DNA of 64,000 nucleotides from Macrocybe gigantea (GCA_011319805.1 SJRY01000120.1:62001-126000), one strand, 5' to 3'. Positions 44,360-60,122 are shown, numbered from the stretch's first letter. Numbers and translations: made by a program. The notes: generated by a model not told the origin, from the letters alone.

Positions 44360-47300
44360 TCATCCATCCAACGCCTCGCCCGACCCACTCCTCGTCCTCC
44401 TCGGCGCGTCCTTGTACCACTCAGGCACCTCATGCGCCCTCGGCACCGCGCGCCGCCTCATCTCCCGCACCTCCCTCTCCTCCTCCCGCTCCCGCTCCCG
44501 CCGCTGCTCCTCCCTCACACGCTCCATCTCCTGCTCGCGCTCACGCACCTGCTCGTCAAACTTGCGCCGCTCTCGCATGCGCAGTTCCGTGTGCAGCGTC
44601 ACTGGCTCAGCGTGCACGACACCCGCCGGTGCGTTTTCTTTTCCGCTACCTCTCGACGTGGACGCGTACGACGAGGAAGATGCGAAAGCAGGGAGCGACG
44701 CGCCGAGCGCGCTCGACTTTGACTTCCAGTCCGGGACGGGGTACGACTTTGCCAGCGTCGCCGTCCACGTTCGTGTTGCCGTTGCCGCTCTCGCTCCTGC
44801 CTTCGTTTCTCAAACTCGACCTTACGCGCTTCCATCCGCGCGTCGACCTCGAATTTGAACCCCACAGGTTTCGTCGCGGTGCTCGCACTGGCGGAGGCGC
44901 TCACGGACGCGGTAGCATCCGACGACAACGTCGATCTTGCAGGTCCAGCACTCTGGGCAGACTCCGGGGCATTCGTCTAGAAGAGGGAAAAAAAAAAAGG
45001 AGCAAGTCAGCGTGCTTGTTCGCTGTGTGTACATGATCGGGATGAAAAGATAGCGACGAACGTTAGAAAAAAATGAAATGAAATGGAGAGGAAAAGGAAA
45101 AGAGAATGGAATACACAAAATATGCACCGATCTCCGTGAGGTGATCTAAGAGGCGAGGGCTCTGCGTCTCTCCAACAGAGAGCACGAGGATGAGAGTTTA
45201 GGCGCCGCGAGCTAGTTAAACCAATCTCGCTTCAATGGCTCCGCACTAGACTAAATGCTCCACACCACGCGTTAGATAACTGGGAAGTGCCACCGCACAC
45301 TCGTCGAAGTCGCAAGTCGACAAACCCAAAGATAAACAAGAGAAACGCGGGCACGGCAAGAAGCAACTCAAAGTCACCAGCCCAGACTTTGCGGACGTCC
45401 AAAAAAAAGGCATCGACGCAAGTTCCGAGTGGCTCTTGGTAGGCTCAGGCTCATGTTCGCAGCGTTCCAGGACCTTGGTCCCAAGTCGTGCATGCCAACA
45501 CGTGTGCGCAGCCGAGAATAACAAAAAAGAAAGGCAGGGAAAGAAAAAGGCAGAAATTTTGATGTCGGGCTTCGAATGCGGGGTAGAGAGCCAAGACCGA
45601 CGCGAGAGAAAGAGGCATGAGAAGAAGCGAAGAGTGGGAAATGGGATGGGCTGGCAGACATCGAGGCAAAGGCCCACACGCGTGTCAATCAAGGTTGATA
45701 GAAGACGACGCGAGGAGGACGCGTGAGTGTGGAGACGCAAGGCGTGTCCTTGTGGACTTAAACTTTGGCATTCCGCGATGAATGGAAAAAGACGCGACAA
45801 GGCAATAAGAAAAAAAATAGCCAAACGGCCGAAAACCAGAGGGGCGAAAAGAGGAAATGAAAATTTCAGAGGTCAAACTTACGTGATGATCACGTCCACG
45901 CTGGCGCCGGGCTTGTCCCTGCGACGATGACGATGAAGAGAGTGTTCGCTTATGGGATTGGGAATGTTCGAGCCTATTTGGGGCTCTCGGCTTGGCGCTT
46001 GTTTCCAGAGGCGTGTTTTTCATGGCGCGAAGGCTCTTTGCGTTCGCAACTTGGTTTGCCGTTCCGTTTTCGACGACGATGGCTGGGTGTGGATGCGACC
46101 GTTGCTTTTTGCCTTCCTCAGGGCGACAGGTGTCACGAATGCCGCGCAGCTCCTTCCTACCTTCCGTGTTCGTTCCGGCTGAGGGCATTGACAGTTTGCC
46201 TACCGCATCCACGGTCTCGGTTTTGTCGATACGAGGCCCAGCGGATGGTGACGTACTGGAGCCAGGACCAGAGCGAGCGCGAGACTCGATCCCGACAGGT
46301 CCACCAAGTTCGGCGCGTGTGCCGGACTCTGGGTCTGAATCGCCCGCGACGCCTGCTGAAACATGACCGCATGCCGGAGTTGAACCGGCATCTTTCAAGA
46401 CCCGATGATCATGGGCGCATCTGACCCCATCCACAGGGGAACCCGAACCGCCCTCGTCTGCGGACACGGGACTAGATCCAAGACAAGGACCAGGAACAAG
46501 TTCCCACTTGTCACGTCCATCAGCTTTGTCGTGATCAGCATCGGCTGCACAACTTCTATCACTGTTTGCCTGGACCTGATCGCTATGGGCATCTTCTGAC
46601 GCTAGCTTTTCATCTGTTGAATGTAGTTCCGTTTGTGTTGTTCGACCTCCAAAAATATTGCGATGCCCTTCTCCTTTCAGGGCGACATCAATAGGGTCCG
46701 ATTTGCCGGAGGAAGACATGAAGATGGCAACACGTTCAGGCCTCGTTCCCGCTCCCGCTCCTACTCTTGTTATCGTTCCCGAGCCCGAGCCAGCTCCAGA
46801 ACCCGAGCCAGAGCCAGAGCGTAACCTTGACCCAACAATCGAAGAAGTTGAGGATGACGCAACCGAACCCGCTGCGTTCGTTCTCGCCTGCTTCTTCGAA
46901 TCTGGTTTAGCTCTCGTTTTTGCCACGCCAGCGCTTTTGCTTTCCGCTGAAATGCTCGATTCGGCCAGCCTCGTCGTCCTCGTCGCCTTTCCCTTGTCCT
47001 CATTTCGGACGCTTTTGCTGGAAGATCTAGCAGAATTCTGCCGGCCCGCTGCTCCAGGACGACGCGAAACGCCGTTATCATCCTTCCAGTCGTTATCCCC
47101 AATTCTAACGGCATCGGTAGATACCGGGTGCGCCCTCAGCCTCTTTGTGGGTCGAGGATCATCTTTCGCTGATAACGCGTCAAACGATGATGAATGCTTG
47201 CTTTGTCCATCGGCATTCCGAACTCGTTCGGCGGCCGAGACCGGTCTTTTCGTGGACGACCGCCTGGCTAGATCGGACATTGCTCTAGTATCCTCGCCAG

Positions 47301-49138
47301 ATGGTCCGCGATAAGCTGTGCTCGACAGCAGTGGATCCAACGTCCCCGCTCGCGGTGGAATGGATATGTTCATGTTGTTGTTACTCGAGGTCGTTCCAGA
47401 TGCTGTAGTTGCACTAGATAATGACGCCATCACTGGCTTGACTTGCTTGTGAGGTGAAAGCTGTGACAGCGTGAAAGGCTGACTCTTGTCAGAAGTATCA
47501 TCATTATCACGCTCCTGCCCATCAGCAGGGGAGCGTGTTCCAGGGTTACGCTTGCTGTTGTGGATAACTGCCTCGAGATTGGATGCTGACTGATCATCAG
47601 GGTTGACGTTTTGGGAGGATTGCTTAATTTTCCCCACGCCTGGAGCAGGAAAAGCTCTATACAGAAAATCAAAACACGCAGCAGAAAAGCGGTTGAAGGG
47701 GCGAATGAGGGCAGGGCGTCAGCAAGCCACGCAGTTCAGTGCCTTTGTTCTGGTTGGGACAAACAAAAGACTTACACGAAAGAATCCATCAACATTTTCT
47801 GGCCATACATGACCAGCCTTTCCGCTACCCCACCGCTTGTGGTGGAGCAATACTGACGTCAAGGCTGTCCTGGCCGTTGATTAACTCCGCGTTCTCCGAT
47901 GAGGCGGGTGTTGCGTGCGTGAAGTCTGTGGGCTCAAGCTCAAGAGCCCGCGAATGTTGCTGCCTGAAAGTAGGTGCCGAGATGCCATTATGGAGGTCAT
48001 CGCAAGGATCAGGCGGCGTCGAGATTGGTAAGGAGAGAGTAAGCGATGAAGTAATCGCAGCACACGGCTCAGACGTCCCGGTGTTCGAGATCGCTACTTG
48101 GGTTAGGAACGACTGTAAATGAAAAGAAAAATATTGGTTCATGGTTAGCAGAAGCTCATCCCAACCGAAAGCGAGCTGAACGCCAAGCACAAAGGAAGGA
48201 AACGCACCGGTTTGGATGGCACAGAAGTGCCATTCGTGACCCGTGACGCAGTATCGCTTCGGACATTATCCACGTTGATGGTCGAGCCAAGTCCTGAGGG
48301 GACCGTAAACTCACGAGGTAGCGTATTTGGCAGGCTGCAAGGCACGTCGTTGTCGTCATTGCCAACTCCGATGTCAATATCAACATCATCATTCAACATC
48401 TCGACATCCACCTTGAGCGCCCTGAGCCTCGCAATAGCCGGCGACGCTTCTACATGTCGGTGGCCTTCGTCGTCCTCCACCAGCAATCTCGTGTTTTTCG
48501 ACTTACAGTGGCAGGCCTGGTCGCAGTGTGAGGCTTTGCCGCTCGGGCTATACCATGCGGTGTCCGCTGCTTCGATTGAGGTTCCGGGCGGCGTTGTGAT
48601 AGAGTACGTTTGGCTTTCGTTCTTGGAGTAACAGTCAGAGGTGCTTCTGAAGGAGTATCCCACTCAGGGGTTCTTGCTCGGGCATAGACGGTTCGGTCGG
48701 GACACTCGACACCTTCAGTCGTGAAACAAGGGCGCGTGTCGATTTGGGTTTGGGGGTCAAATCGTTGAGGGTAAGCGCAGTGTGAGTTGGTGGTGGAGAC
48801 GGCGATGACTGGGTTGGCCGAGGCCGTCTCGAAGGGCCTGGTAGCATGAAGGAATCATCGACCGCGTTCTTGAGGAAATCATCACCGTTATCAGCAAGGA
48901 GGAGATCTCGTTTCGAAACGGCGGGTATTTGGAAAGAGAAGGAATCGTCTGAGAGATCCGGCAGATGTCTCAAGCTGAGCTCCCCGTCCGTACCGAGGTG
49001 CTTTGACATAATCGATAATGGCGAGGCGTCTGACGTGGTGAGGAATATGGACGATTCGTTGAGAAATGGTCGCTTTGCTGATGGCGGTTGAGTTGGAGAA
49101 TCACGGAACGAGTGGGCAAACGACTGCGCGTCTATCAC
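44360..49138 (-). CDS. TPX2-like microtubule/spindle protein
   Basis: Large, mostly disordered protein with a TPX2-type C-terminus. Exon 1 starts at the ATG 49138 (MIDAQSFAHSFRDSPTQPPS). Later exons are Ser/Pro/Asp-rich. One long exon (about 47637-45890) contains a Gly-Ser repeat (46745-46830) and WELVPGPCLGSS. The C-terminus holds PVGFKFEVDARMEARKVEFEK, YPVPDWK, KENAPAG and a charged coiled coil ending RAVPRAHEVPEWYKDAPRR, typical of the TPX2 C-terminal family that binds microtubules and activates Aurora kinase. Two oddities: the gap from 45886 to the exon starting near 44983 would be a 0.9-kb intron, far above the local norm, so two genes are possible. The frame shifts twice near A3 runs at 44806-44808 and 44748-44750 with compensating sense. 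Confidence 0.75.
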
Positions 49139-51603
49139 GTGATCGAGGTTCTCTGCTCAGCGCCACCCGTCGACCGGCAAGCATTCGTCCCGTTTACTCA
49201 TCGCTAACGAGTCCGAGGTTTGCCCTAGGTATACGTTCAGCAACTTGAAACGGGGCTCACGGGTATGGGATATCTTTTTACATACTGGCATTGATGACTT
49301 CGAATCACTCGGAGTTCCGTACACGCGAAAATGAAACGTCTTCGGCCCCAGATAACCAGATCCCCCGCCTTGTCTGCGCAGAATGCGAAAACCGCTATTA
49401 GATCTGAATGGCGGAGCCCGGCGTGGGCTTTACACGATCTCTGTTGCTACATGATTCGTTTTTTTTCCTCCCTCGCCATCACCCCAACCGTTTGATGCGG
49501 GGTTCCCGTAGCCCACCTACCTACAGGCCAAATACAGCGAAGCCCGTCGTCCCCTATCAATGAAAAAGTTCACGCCACGGTGGTTAGTCGGCGCTTGCCC
49601 ACGTTATCTTCCCCACAGGGTCTAGTTTACGAAGGTGATGACAGTTCACAGAGTTGTTTTTTATGTGTTCCAGATTGATGAACAACCCAGCGCGAGATCA
49701 GGGGACAGCCGAAGAAGGGGGGAAAGAGTGGTCAATTGCGCCATGATTACCGCACCAAGATGCCATACTTGGGCGTTCCCTGTCGACGAGAGTCGATCCT
49801 TCTGCGCCGAACACTAAGACGCCCCCGTTTTGTACATGCAGGCCGGGGCTCAATGGTTTCATTTTTCGTGCATTTCCCACCACTCGTGAAAGGGGACTGA
49901 TCACGATGGTGATATTACTACGAACAAAGACCGCTTCCGCACAAGTCGTTGGTGCGGGTATGCCGAATGACTTATCACATCTTCCTCTACTCCGCCGCCT
50001 GTCTTGAACTACATTCCTCCCTCTGAGCTTCACTTACGCTCCCTTCCCACGCCATGACTTGATTACTCGAAGTGACCGATGGATTCGTCGTGCTTTCCAT
50101 TAACGGACTGACTCTCGTTAACTGCAATCACCGACAATCGAAAATCTGTCCAGTTTACATCTCGTTTCCATGCTCCTTTCCCTGACGTTCTCACTCCATC
50201 ATTCAAAACATCAAGAAACGATGTCCTGGAGAATGAATTAATTTCTTGAGCCATATTTGCGTCCTCAACACAATTCATCGTTGCTTGGTTCTCCACGATT
50301 GTATTGCGCGACGCGCACCTAAGCCTCTTCGGGCTTCCTTTCTTATGCTTCCCATGCCGTTTTCTCGTCTCGTTTCTCATACAGCGCATCCAATTAAGTC
50401 GCCGAAACTCACCTACCCGCGACGGCGTTCGAAATCACCGATGGTGCTCGGCTGCTCCGCGTATCCTACGCTTCAATAACCAAGTGTGCCAAGAAGGAGC
50501 CGCACGCACGAACTAACATAGGAATCAAGTCCAGGAAGGGAGATGTCACCTTGACAGTACTTTATCGCTTTAAAGTGAAGACACGCGCCTGCAGCTTGCC
50601 GGTGCTCTGGTCGAATGCCTTCTCTGCGACACGACCGTCCGCTTTCTATGCTTCTTCGTGATTGCTGGCTGTCGGATTGTGTCCGGTTAAACTTCCAGCT
50701 AGAGGTCTAGACCGTGACGCTTTCGTCTCGAATTGGAAGTTTACAGACCGATTGTGGACACGTTAGCTATGCTCCTCCATGCAAAACGGTAACCTTTTTC
50801 GCATATGGCCGCATGTCTCCTAGCCGTCACTTAACGAGGCAAGAAGCAAGGGGATTCCTCTGTTTATCGACGGTCACTGGGGCACGTATCACCGAGGGTT
50901 CCCTTCTTCGTGGATGGACTCGTGAGATCGAGCGGTGATGGTCTGCATTCCTTGTATGCATATACCCCTTCCTCGTTGACCTGATGCCCTTGGGCTGGCT
51001 CCTTGATGCACGCAGTGAATACCGAGAAATGAAAAGCTCAAACGACCGGTATTCGACCTTTGTCTTCTGTCGGCTAAAGAGAATTATCAAGCTAGACGAC
51101 GCCTCGAGATGGGGTGGCCACGTTGCATTCCAGGTTCTCGAGCATTTCTGATAGATTTGATGGGTCCCGCCCTGTACGTTATCCCTGAGCTGGAGAAAAT
51201 GAACTCGCCTCTTCTCTACGCGCTGAGTTTTAAATCGAATGTAGGAGTCGCTGGTAGAGCGCGCCTCGTGCGCGCAGCCATTCTTCACATCCAGCCCAGA
51301 TTTCTGGACTTGCTCAGAAGTAAACCGGAAGTATATTCCCCCTTTCAACACCTCGTGATTGCGCGCCCGTTCTCTAAGAAGCTTGGAGATGTGGGACAAT
51401 CTCAGGTGGAATGAATCAACGCAAGAAAGAGGAATAGATTCACGAACAAACCAAGCAAGACAGCAGAGCGCTGAGAGTTCACTGGCCTAATCGGGGCAGA
51501 AGTTCAGAGCGTTCTCTCAAATCAACTTGTTGCCATGAACGCCATGTATTTTGAGATCATGAGAGCCGTATCAACGTCTAAGACCTTGAAAGTGCTTGGG
51601 TCC
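49139..51603. other. Spacer without a supported gene
   Basis: The longest frames are antisense to each other at 50827-51414 (190 codons minus, 101 codons plus). The minus frame (MSHISKLLRERARNHEVL...) is basic and might be real but has no recognisable domain or intron support. The right end is the 3' flank of the NIF3 gene. Confidence 0.4.
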
Positions 51604-52994
51604 TCATACGAACCGCAGTGGGTGCTGATCATTCTGGCTAACAATCACTTCTATGCCCGCCAAGCCCTCGGCTTGATAGTCGCTATGTTGCAGTTCGTTG
51701 CGCAGCTTCTTTGCGAGCACGGGAAGGTATCCGCGTTCCGTATTCGTGTGTCCACCTATTACGACGATGAGAACCCGAAATAAATTATGAACGTTGGACC
51801 CTATGATAGAAGGAAATAGCTTCAAACTGACATAGGATGACGTGCTTCTCTGCAGCTACGGATGCTAAGACCTCATGCTAGATAATGGGAAGAAAAAGGA
51901 ATGATATCAGTCACCAGTCCACATTGATGAGAAATGCCAAACAAGATTCGTGATTATAACGAGGGAAGAGCAGGATGCGTTGAATACGAAACCTGATCCG
52001 ATAGAAAGGGGGAAAAGTGGGCGAATAACATACATGTGACATCTCTCCTGTAAAATATACGTCAGCTTGTGTGCCCACGAGCATCGACCCTCCGGACCCA
52101 GCACAAATGGCGATGGTTCGAACAGGGGATAAACGGGAACTTTTCGGACTGGGAGCATAGCCAACCTGGACTGTGTGATGACGAAACGTCAGCAAGCAAT
52201 TCCAATTGACCAAAAGCATATATTTCGTTATACATTTTATGGTTCGTCCAACCATGTGTTGTCCAATGAATAGCACGCTCGAGCCGGTGACAGATAGAAA
52301 CTTACGTTGCGCTACGTTGAGATGTTTTTTGATCCTGTCTTCTAATGCCCCCATCTCGATAGGCTCATCCATAGTCACGAGTCTGCCTTCTCCACCCTCG
52401 TTGATGCCTTCAGCGCTGATTTTATCACCAATCAAAGAGTGAACGCTGCCCTTGTCGCCGGCCAAAACGCCTTCGGCAAGCCAGTCATTGACACCTCCCC
52501 ATACCGAATCTAGCGCAGTGTGAGGGGTGTAGATTGATGTCCCTTCAGCCGCGCATCGAAGAATGGAAGCTTGAAGGGGGTTCATTAAGGTCAGGGATCG
52601 CAGCGCCTTGAAAATCGGCGGATGATATGAGACAATGACAGAGACATTCTTCTCCAGGGCTTCAGCGCATACTGACGTCGTCAAACTGCCAAATAAACTG
52701 TGAGACGGACGGCCAGGCATTACCGATTTGCCGAATAAACCCACTCAATAGTCAAGAGGACATTCTTCTTGTGGGCGTGTTGTACGGGCGATTCTGCGTG
52801 CAAAGTTCCAAAGGGCTATGTATGGTGGATGATGAAGGGCCCCAACCTAGCAATAGACCAACCTGACAACTCGATAAGTACACACATGTTCATAGAGTTG
52901 AAATCCGCCTGACATTATCCCAGTTTTCTGCCAGTCGCAGAGGCGCAATGCGCTCCATCGCACGACATACGGATCGAACAAGGGTGCCCGCCAT
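51604..52994 (-). CDS. NIF3-family protein (GTP cyclohydrolase 1 type 2/NIF3)
   Basis: Conserved dinuclear-metal protein of unclear cellular role, near universal. The ATG at 52994 opens MAGTLVRSVCRAMERIAPLRLAENWDNV. The next exons hold LTTSVCAEALEKNVSVIVSYHPPIFKAL, with the metal-binding HPP. SIYTPHTALDSVWGGVNDWLA supplies the second His/Asp site. Then come VGYAPSPKSSRLSPVRTIAICAGSGGSMLVG, ADVYFTGEMSH, HEVLASVAAEKHVILC and, across an intron, GHTNTERGYLPVLAKKL with the final His/Glu metal ligands. The end is NDQHPLRFV and a stop at 51604-51606. All characteristic blocks are present in order; introns are short and canonical. Confidence 0.92.
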
Positions 52995-55477
52995 GATCTT
53001 TAATTGGCTCGATAGACAGGTTCCTGTTGGCAGATAGATGCAAACTAAGTGAAAACACGATGGCATGACACTTTCGACTGATTTACGCTTTCTCACGGTT
53101 TCCTTGGGACTCAAACGTCAAGGATGCCAGTGCCGGTCACCGTGAAGCCATGAAAGTGATTTCTACAATAGCGCGGAATTCATTCTTGTCGCCGGCTTGG
53201 TTCTCTGAGGGATTATTCTACCGGCATAACTCGTTGATGCGCCTTGACGATCTCGTTTGTTTTTGCTTGACATCAGGTGTCAAGCTGCTGACAGCCTGTC
53301 ACAGATTTTCCCTGTGCCGAGACGTATTGAAAAAAAAAAAAAGACTGAAACCCTCATTCAGACAAGGTCGGATCACCGCTATTGCCTTTTGATTTTTGTG
53401 AGTTTCTCATACATCGTCTTTCACGGTTGACGTTTCTCCAAATCGCATATGTTCTCCCTGCCCGTGGTTAAGGAACGTTTATAAACGTTGTAGCTCAGTC
53501 CGCGCATCGGTACGTTCCATAAGGGTATATGGCCTCGGGCGAGGCCAAGTACCCGCCAGACGCGGATGCAGTATGGGAAAATGTCGGTGCCTAGCGTCTG
53601 TCACAGTGGAGCTAGGTCTTGTCTGCACGATTTCCTTCCTCGCGATGTTTTCGTGGGGTGACGTACCTCGAATCTGTAATCAAGGAACTTGCTCCATGTC
53701 CTAGGGCAGAATTGGCAGGAATCCACGACACGCTATTGCCGATCGAGCCTATAGTGCCGCCTTTCGGATTGGTCCTGCTTCGCACGGAAGACTGTTTCGT
53801 CGACCTTATTTCATGTTGAGGCCTTAAAAGGGTGTGTAACAGGTTTTTAGCACATGAGACGCTATTTTCTGCCACCAGTGACGTTAGCATCCATTTGCAA
53901 TTCGACAGTCTTTGAAATTCTAGATTGTTTTTCATATCTTTCTCAGCACAACGTGCATATGGCTGACGCGCGAAAACACACTTTCCTTCATTCAGCTTAT
54001 AACGTACATTCACTCTTGCACAAGATCAACGGTTCACCGTTGGCTGATTGTCCCAGACCTCTCTCATCTGACGTAACTTGATTAGCGCTGATATGTGAGA
54101 CTCAGCCGTCTAGGATAAAAATATGAGCTCGGTTCGTTTACATCTTACTTTCATGCATGACCTGTAATGTGCAACTTGAACCGCTAGCAATGGTAATGCT
54201 TGTTTGAAGGCTTGCTTTGTCATTTTCTGTTCTCTGGAGGATGTGGATTGCAGCTCCTCGGAATATGTGTTACCCTTGACCTTTCTATCCATTCCTGACA
54301 AATAGGCCTCGGAAATGTTTCGAAGAAGGTTGCAATTTTCCGAGGAGCAAGGTAAGATATGCGGAAAGAGGCTGTAGCAGCCTCTATCATTAGATAGGCG
54401 CTCACATGAAACCACTTGCAGAAGTCGTTTGGTCCTATCTCCGCGGTCTTTGACTCCTTTTTCTAGAGCCTCAGCGCGACAAGCCGCACAAATATGAAAG
54501 CCAAGAAGACGAAAGCTGGGTCTTTCAGAGGCAGAAAAAGCCATTCCCTCGGGTTAACGGCACTTGATGATCATTCGCAGTGATTGTGGAAATTACGAGA
54601 TTATTACTGACCAATTCAGCTGCTTGGTCTGGATGCGAGTGACGTTTTTAGCACCATTGGGCCGCTTTACAAGGTAGACGCGCCTTGGAACACTCCAAAA
54701 TATGATTAGGGTTGGTTACACGCCTTATCCGTGGAAATCATTCTGAGGATGCAAGAAGCTATGATGGAGATCCGAATTTCTTTCAAGAGACGATTCTCAG
54801 GACCGAGATAGGAACGATGGGTTCGCAACCTTCTGACAATCCCTTTCATCTGCAAAAGCAGGGGCTCAAACGCCCACGGGAAAGTCGAGCTCGTGTGTAA
54901 TGATGAGGGCGGAGCCAGGACATCGCAACCAGCCACGTTATTCGGTTTGGTTCGCAAGCGTTCGTGATGAAAGAGGTTTTGTCATCAATAGCCCAGACGG
55001 ACTTGGCCAAGGATGCTGTATTGATGGGTTGTTGGCGAGATCCTGAAGTCGCCTGGCAGCTGGGAAGTCGAACAGCATTTCCAGCCTTAGCGATACAACG
55101 ATGAAGCGAATCAGATCTGTTAGTTTCTAGACTCAAGGCAGTATTGACTCAGCGCGTCGACGAATCCAATTCCACAAATTTCTGTTCGGTTCGGAACTTA
55201 ATGAGAGCTACGCAGTGTAATGCTACTCAACACATGCATTCTGAAGACTGGACTGAACGCACACAGCATCAATTTGTATTGTTCGCGTGGGATCGCGTCA
55301 GGAATGGGGCTCAGATTGACAAGAAAGCCTTAGCGCAGTGAGTTGTCTTTGCCATTGCAGCCTGCATTGCCACGCTGTCTTCCCTGCAAAACTATGTTCT
55401 AAAAGTTCCTGAATTGTTATTAAATACAGCCCGGTTAGCGAAATCATAACGGCATAATGATAATAGAGTAAAGTTAG
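52995..55477. other. Spacer with one possible small gene
   Basis: A minus-strand frame at 54110-54544 (144 codons, MAFSASERPSFRLLGFHICAAC..., CCxx-type cysteines and a charged middle) is the best candidate but is unrecognised. A frame at 54846-55136 minus and its antisense partner have no motif. A 12-nt A tract lies at 53331-53342. Nothing else is supported. Confidence 0.35.
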
Positions 55478-56999
55478 CTATAGGCGTGTCACATCGCCGC
55501 CACCGAGATCCCTCCCTCTTAGGGCGGCAGTGCTGCCGGCAGCAGATGAGGACAGGGAGACCGGTGGACCAGGAGCAAGACTGGTCGTCCTGGGTTCAAC
55601 GGCGCTATCGTCTTCATCATCCCCGAGCATGAATTCGCGATCCTCTTGGGTGCTAGGCACAGTGACGGGGGGAGGCCTGACCTTCCCTTTCTTCGGAGGC
55701 GGAGGTGGGGAAGGGGAATGTCCCGCTCCGACCGGGGAGCCTGCTTGAACTTGTACTTGCGACTGGTGGGAAATAGGATTGATATCGGTTCGTTTGCTGG
55801 TCCCCAAGTTCATGCGGGCGGGTTGAGGACGCACGAAGGTAGGTTCGGCCTGACTCAGGCTCTGACTCTGATGGCTAACTGGATTAGTAGTGGGGGTAGG
55901 TTGGGGTTGAGAGGAACGCGGAAAGGCAGCCGAGGGTGTATGGCTTCCAGCGTGTATGTCATTCGTGAGATCCCGCGCCCAGTCCACAGCTTCGTGAGTA
56001 AAGTATTTGACGCCCTCTATAGAGAATGGGGGAAGCTGATCAAGACCGCGAAGACGTAGGACATAGCGGTTATACAACGTGCCAAACACGATGTATACCA
56101 TGACAAGGCCAACAATTCTACAGATATTTCTTCATGAATGCATGTATTTGGAATAACTATCAGAATTTTCGACGCACAAGATAGCTAAAATGGCGAAGAA
56201 ACCCCATGGGCCACCTGGTTCATTAGTAGGGCAAGCGTACTGGTTCGCCGAAGTGATTATCCATGAGCTAAATGTTAAAATTAGGAAGGTGGAAAGTTAA
56301 CGCACATGTGTTCTCCATTCTAGAAAGTATGAGCATGCATCGTCATCATCACCAGGTGGAAGCTGGCCGACTAAGCGTGGGCTCCCGCTGCCGAAAACTG
56401 ACGTATCACAGACAAACTCAATCAAGGCCGACCCTCGGATTTTATTGTCGCCGTTCTTAGATTTGCATATCGAGCCATTAGAAAGGGTAAGGTGTAGCCG
56501 CGAGTCCTGTATTCCCAAGGTGGTATTTAATTCCCTGCCAAACGATGCACACTTCAGTTTAGTCGTCAGCACACATTTTGAGCCAGGCACATGTATGCAA
56601 AGCAGTGCCTTCGGTGCGCGGGAGAACAAGCAGCAGGCGCCACGGAATGCCGACGCCTAACTCACCCAATTGAAAAGTCGCCATGGTCCCGTCTGACCAC
56701 AGCACCCACTTTGGCTACATCAACATCTTTCAAACCAAAGGTGTCTGTTTTCAGATTCCGGCATAGATTAAGCCAAAGCTGGTGGTTCCCCGGAGTCTTT
56801 AGTTCGTAATCTTGGCTGAATAAAATTTGAAAACCTTGTCGTTAGTCTTTGAGTGATGAAAATGCGTGAAATGTCGCTCGTACTTGGCTTTAAGTGGATT
56901 CAGGTCGTAATATTTCCGGTTAGCGTGAAGAGTGCAAGGCTTTTCATCAGCCGCAAAAACAACGCAAGCTAGAAGCAGAAGGATAACGGTCCGTAGCAT
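55478..56999 (-). CDS. MRH-domain membrane protein (mannose-6-phosphate-receptor-like, Mrl1 type)
   Basis: Predicted type I membrane protein of the Golgi/endosome/vacuole route. The ATG at 56999 opens a signal peptide (MLRTVILLLLACVVFAADE), then the MRH domain: CTLHANRKYYDLNPLKA, LKTPGNHQLWLNLCRNLKTD, VAKVGAVVRRDHGDFSIG, LHLTLSNGSICKS, SALIEFVCDTSVFGSGSPRL and CSYFLEWRTH. Cysteines and the YFLEWRT motif fit a mannose-6-phosphate receptor homology fold. After PGGPWGFFAILAIL an intron splits the transmembrane helix, which continues LIVGLVMVYIVFGTLYNRYVL. The cytosolic tail (RGLDQLPPFSIEG, then Pro/Ser/Gln-rich) ends at 55478. The ATG is 194 bp from the divergent complex I gene. Confidence 0.88.
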
Positions 57000-57193
57000 T
57001 GAGATGGCAGCGAGGGGAGACGCGACCAAGCTGCTGGTAATTAGCGTTGACGGCAAGAGAGTATCGACGCAGTGGAAGCGTGTAATTGGGAGTACGTGAC
57101 AGTCATGCGCTGGTCACGTTACAGCGGTCACAAAGAATTAGTCACGTCAACCCGCCAAATTCCGAACCGTGCTCAACGTCTCCAACGACGACA
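57000..57193. promoter_or_regulatory. Compact divergent promoter (MRH protein / complex I 49-kDa subunit)
   Basis: Only 194 bp separate the two ATGs. The region is GC-balanced and has no TATA box, as expected for constitutive divergent fungal promoters. Confidence 0.6.
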
Positions 57194-59273
<2,080 letters not shown>

Positions 59274-60122
59274 ATGCTTTTATGATTCCATACAGAGCAC
59301 TCCATCCTGTAACTGGAATGTTGAGCCTTTTTTTCCCTTCTACCACGGCCGGAATGCCGCCCATGACGTTTATGGACTGACTTCATGCCAGACGGCATCC
59401 TCGTCTGACCCTGCGCTATTCCTTAAGCCACAAGACCGTAAAGCACTCGTGCGACATAACCACAGCTTTGACGCAATTGCTTCTTCTCTTCGGTTACGGG
59501 ATAAACCCCCGGCCCGCCGAGAACAAACGGGGATGATTGCGAAGGCCGCCATGCCGCCGACTTTTTGTCCATCGTGCAGGCGAACAACAGATCTGCTGAG
59601 CACCGATGACTTAGGAGTTTGTGCAATTATTTTTGCGCTGGCTCGTTCGATCTGGGGTGCTCATACATGGCGCGCACGAAACGGAGCAAACTCGCTTTTG
59701 CGTTTAGGATGTTGCTAATATTCGCGTAGTTTGACGCGCTCCAGTAGCCCAAACTCCCTATGAGAAGGAGATATCGCGTGAAAGAGGATGTTTTTTTTCC
59801 TTCTTCTTTGGACACCGAGACGGGCCCGCTAGGATATTCGTGTAAAGTTGTGAACATATTGTGAGTTCGCATCAACGAAAGTGTCTCAGCGACAATGATA
59901 TCAATGGCACTCCCATAATTCATCCTCGCTGTCAGTCGCTGCACATGCTCCATGCGTTGAGCAGGGGGCAAGTATCACCATGAGTCAGTCTGACCTGTGA
60001 CTCTCACGCAGTTGACTTGCCCGTGACAACACTTGACAACGGTGCATCCATAGAACGCGTCGTCCATAAGAAACGATCCATCTATTCGTAACTACTCGCA
60101 TATCCTCACATCCCACTTTTCA
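59274..60122. other. Spacer with possible small genes
   Basis: A minus-strand frame at 59627-59971 (best Met gives MEHVQRLTARMNYGSAIDII; one hydrophobic helix RYLLLIGSLGYWSASNY) may be a small membrane protein. A plus-strand frame at about 59395-59718 contains CPSCRRTTDLLSTDD. They partly overlap, so at most one is likely real; neither belongs to a family I know. Confidence 0.35.

Noticed and set aside
44269..45036. 255-codon plus-strand frame rich in Ala/Pro/Ser
   Set aside because: Antisense of the Arg/Glu-rich TPX2 C-terminal coiled coil.
46658..47314. 218-codon plus-strand frame
   Set aside because: Antisense of the long TPX2-like exon; the Pro/Glu repeat is the mirror of the Gly-Ser repeat.
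51535..51783. 83-codon plus-strand frame
   Set aside because: Antisense of the last NIF3 exon, which carries the GHTNTERGY metal site.
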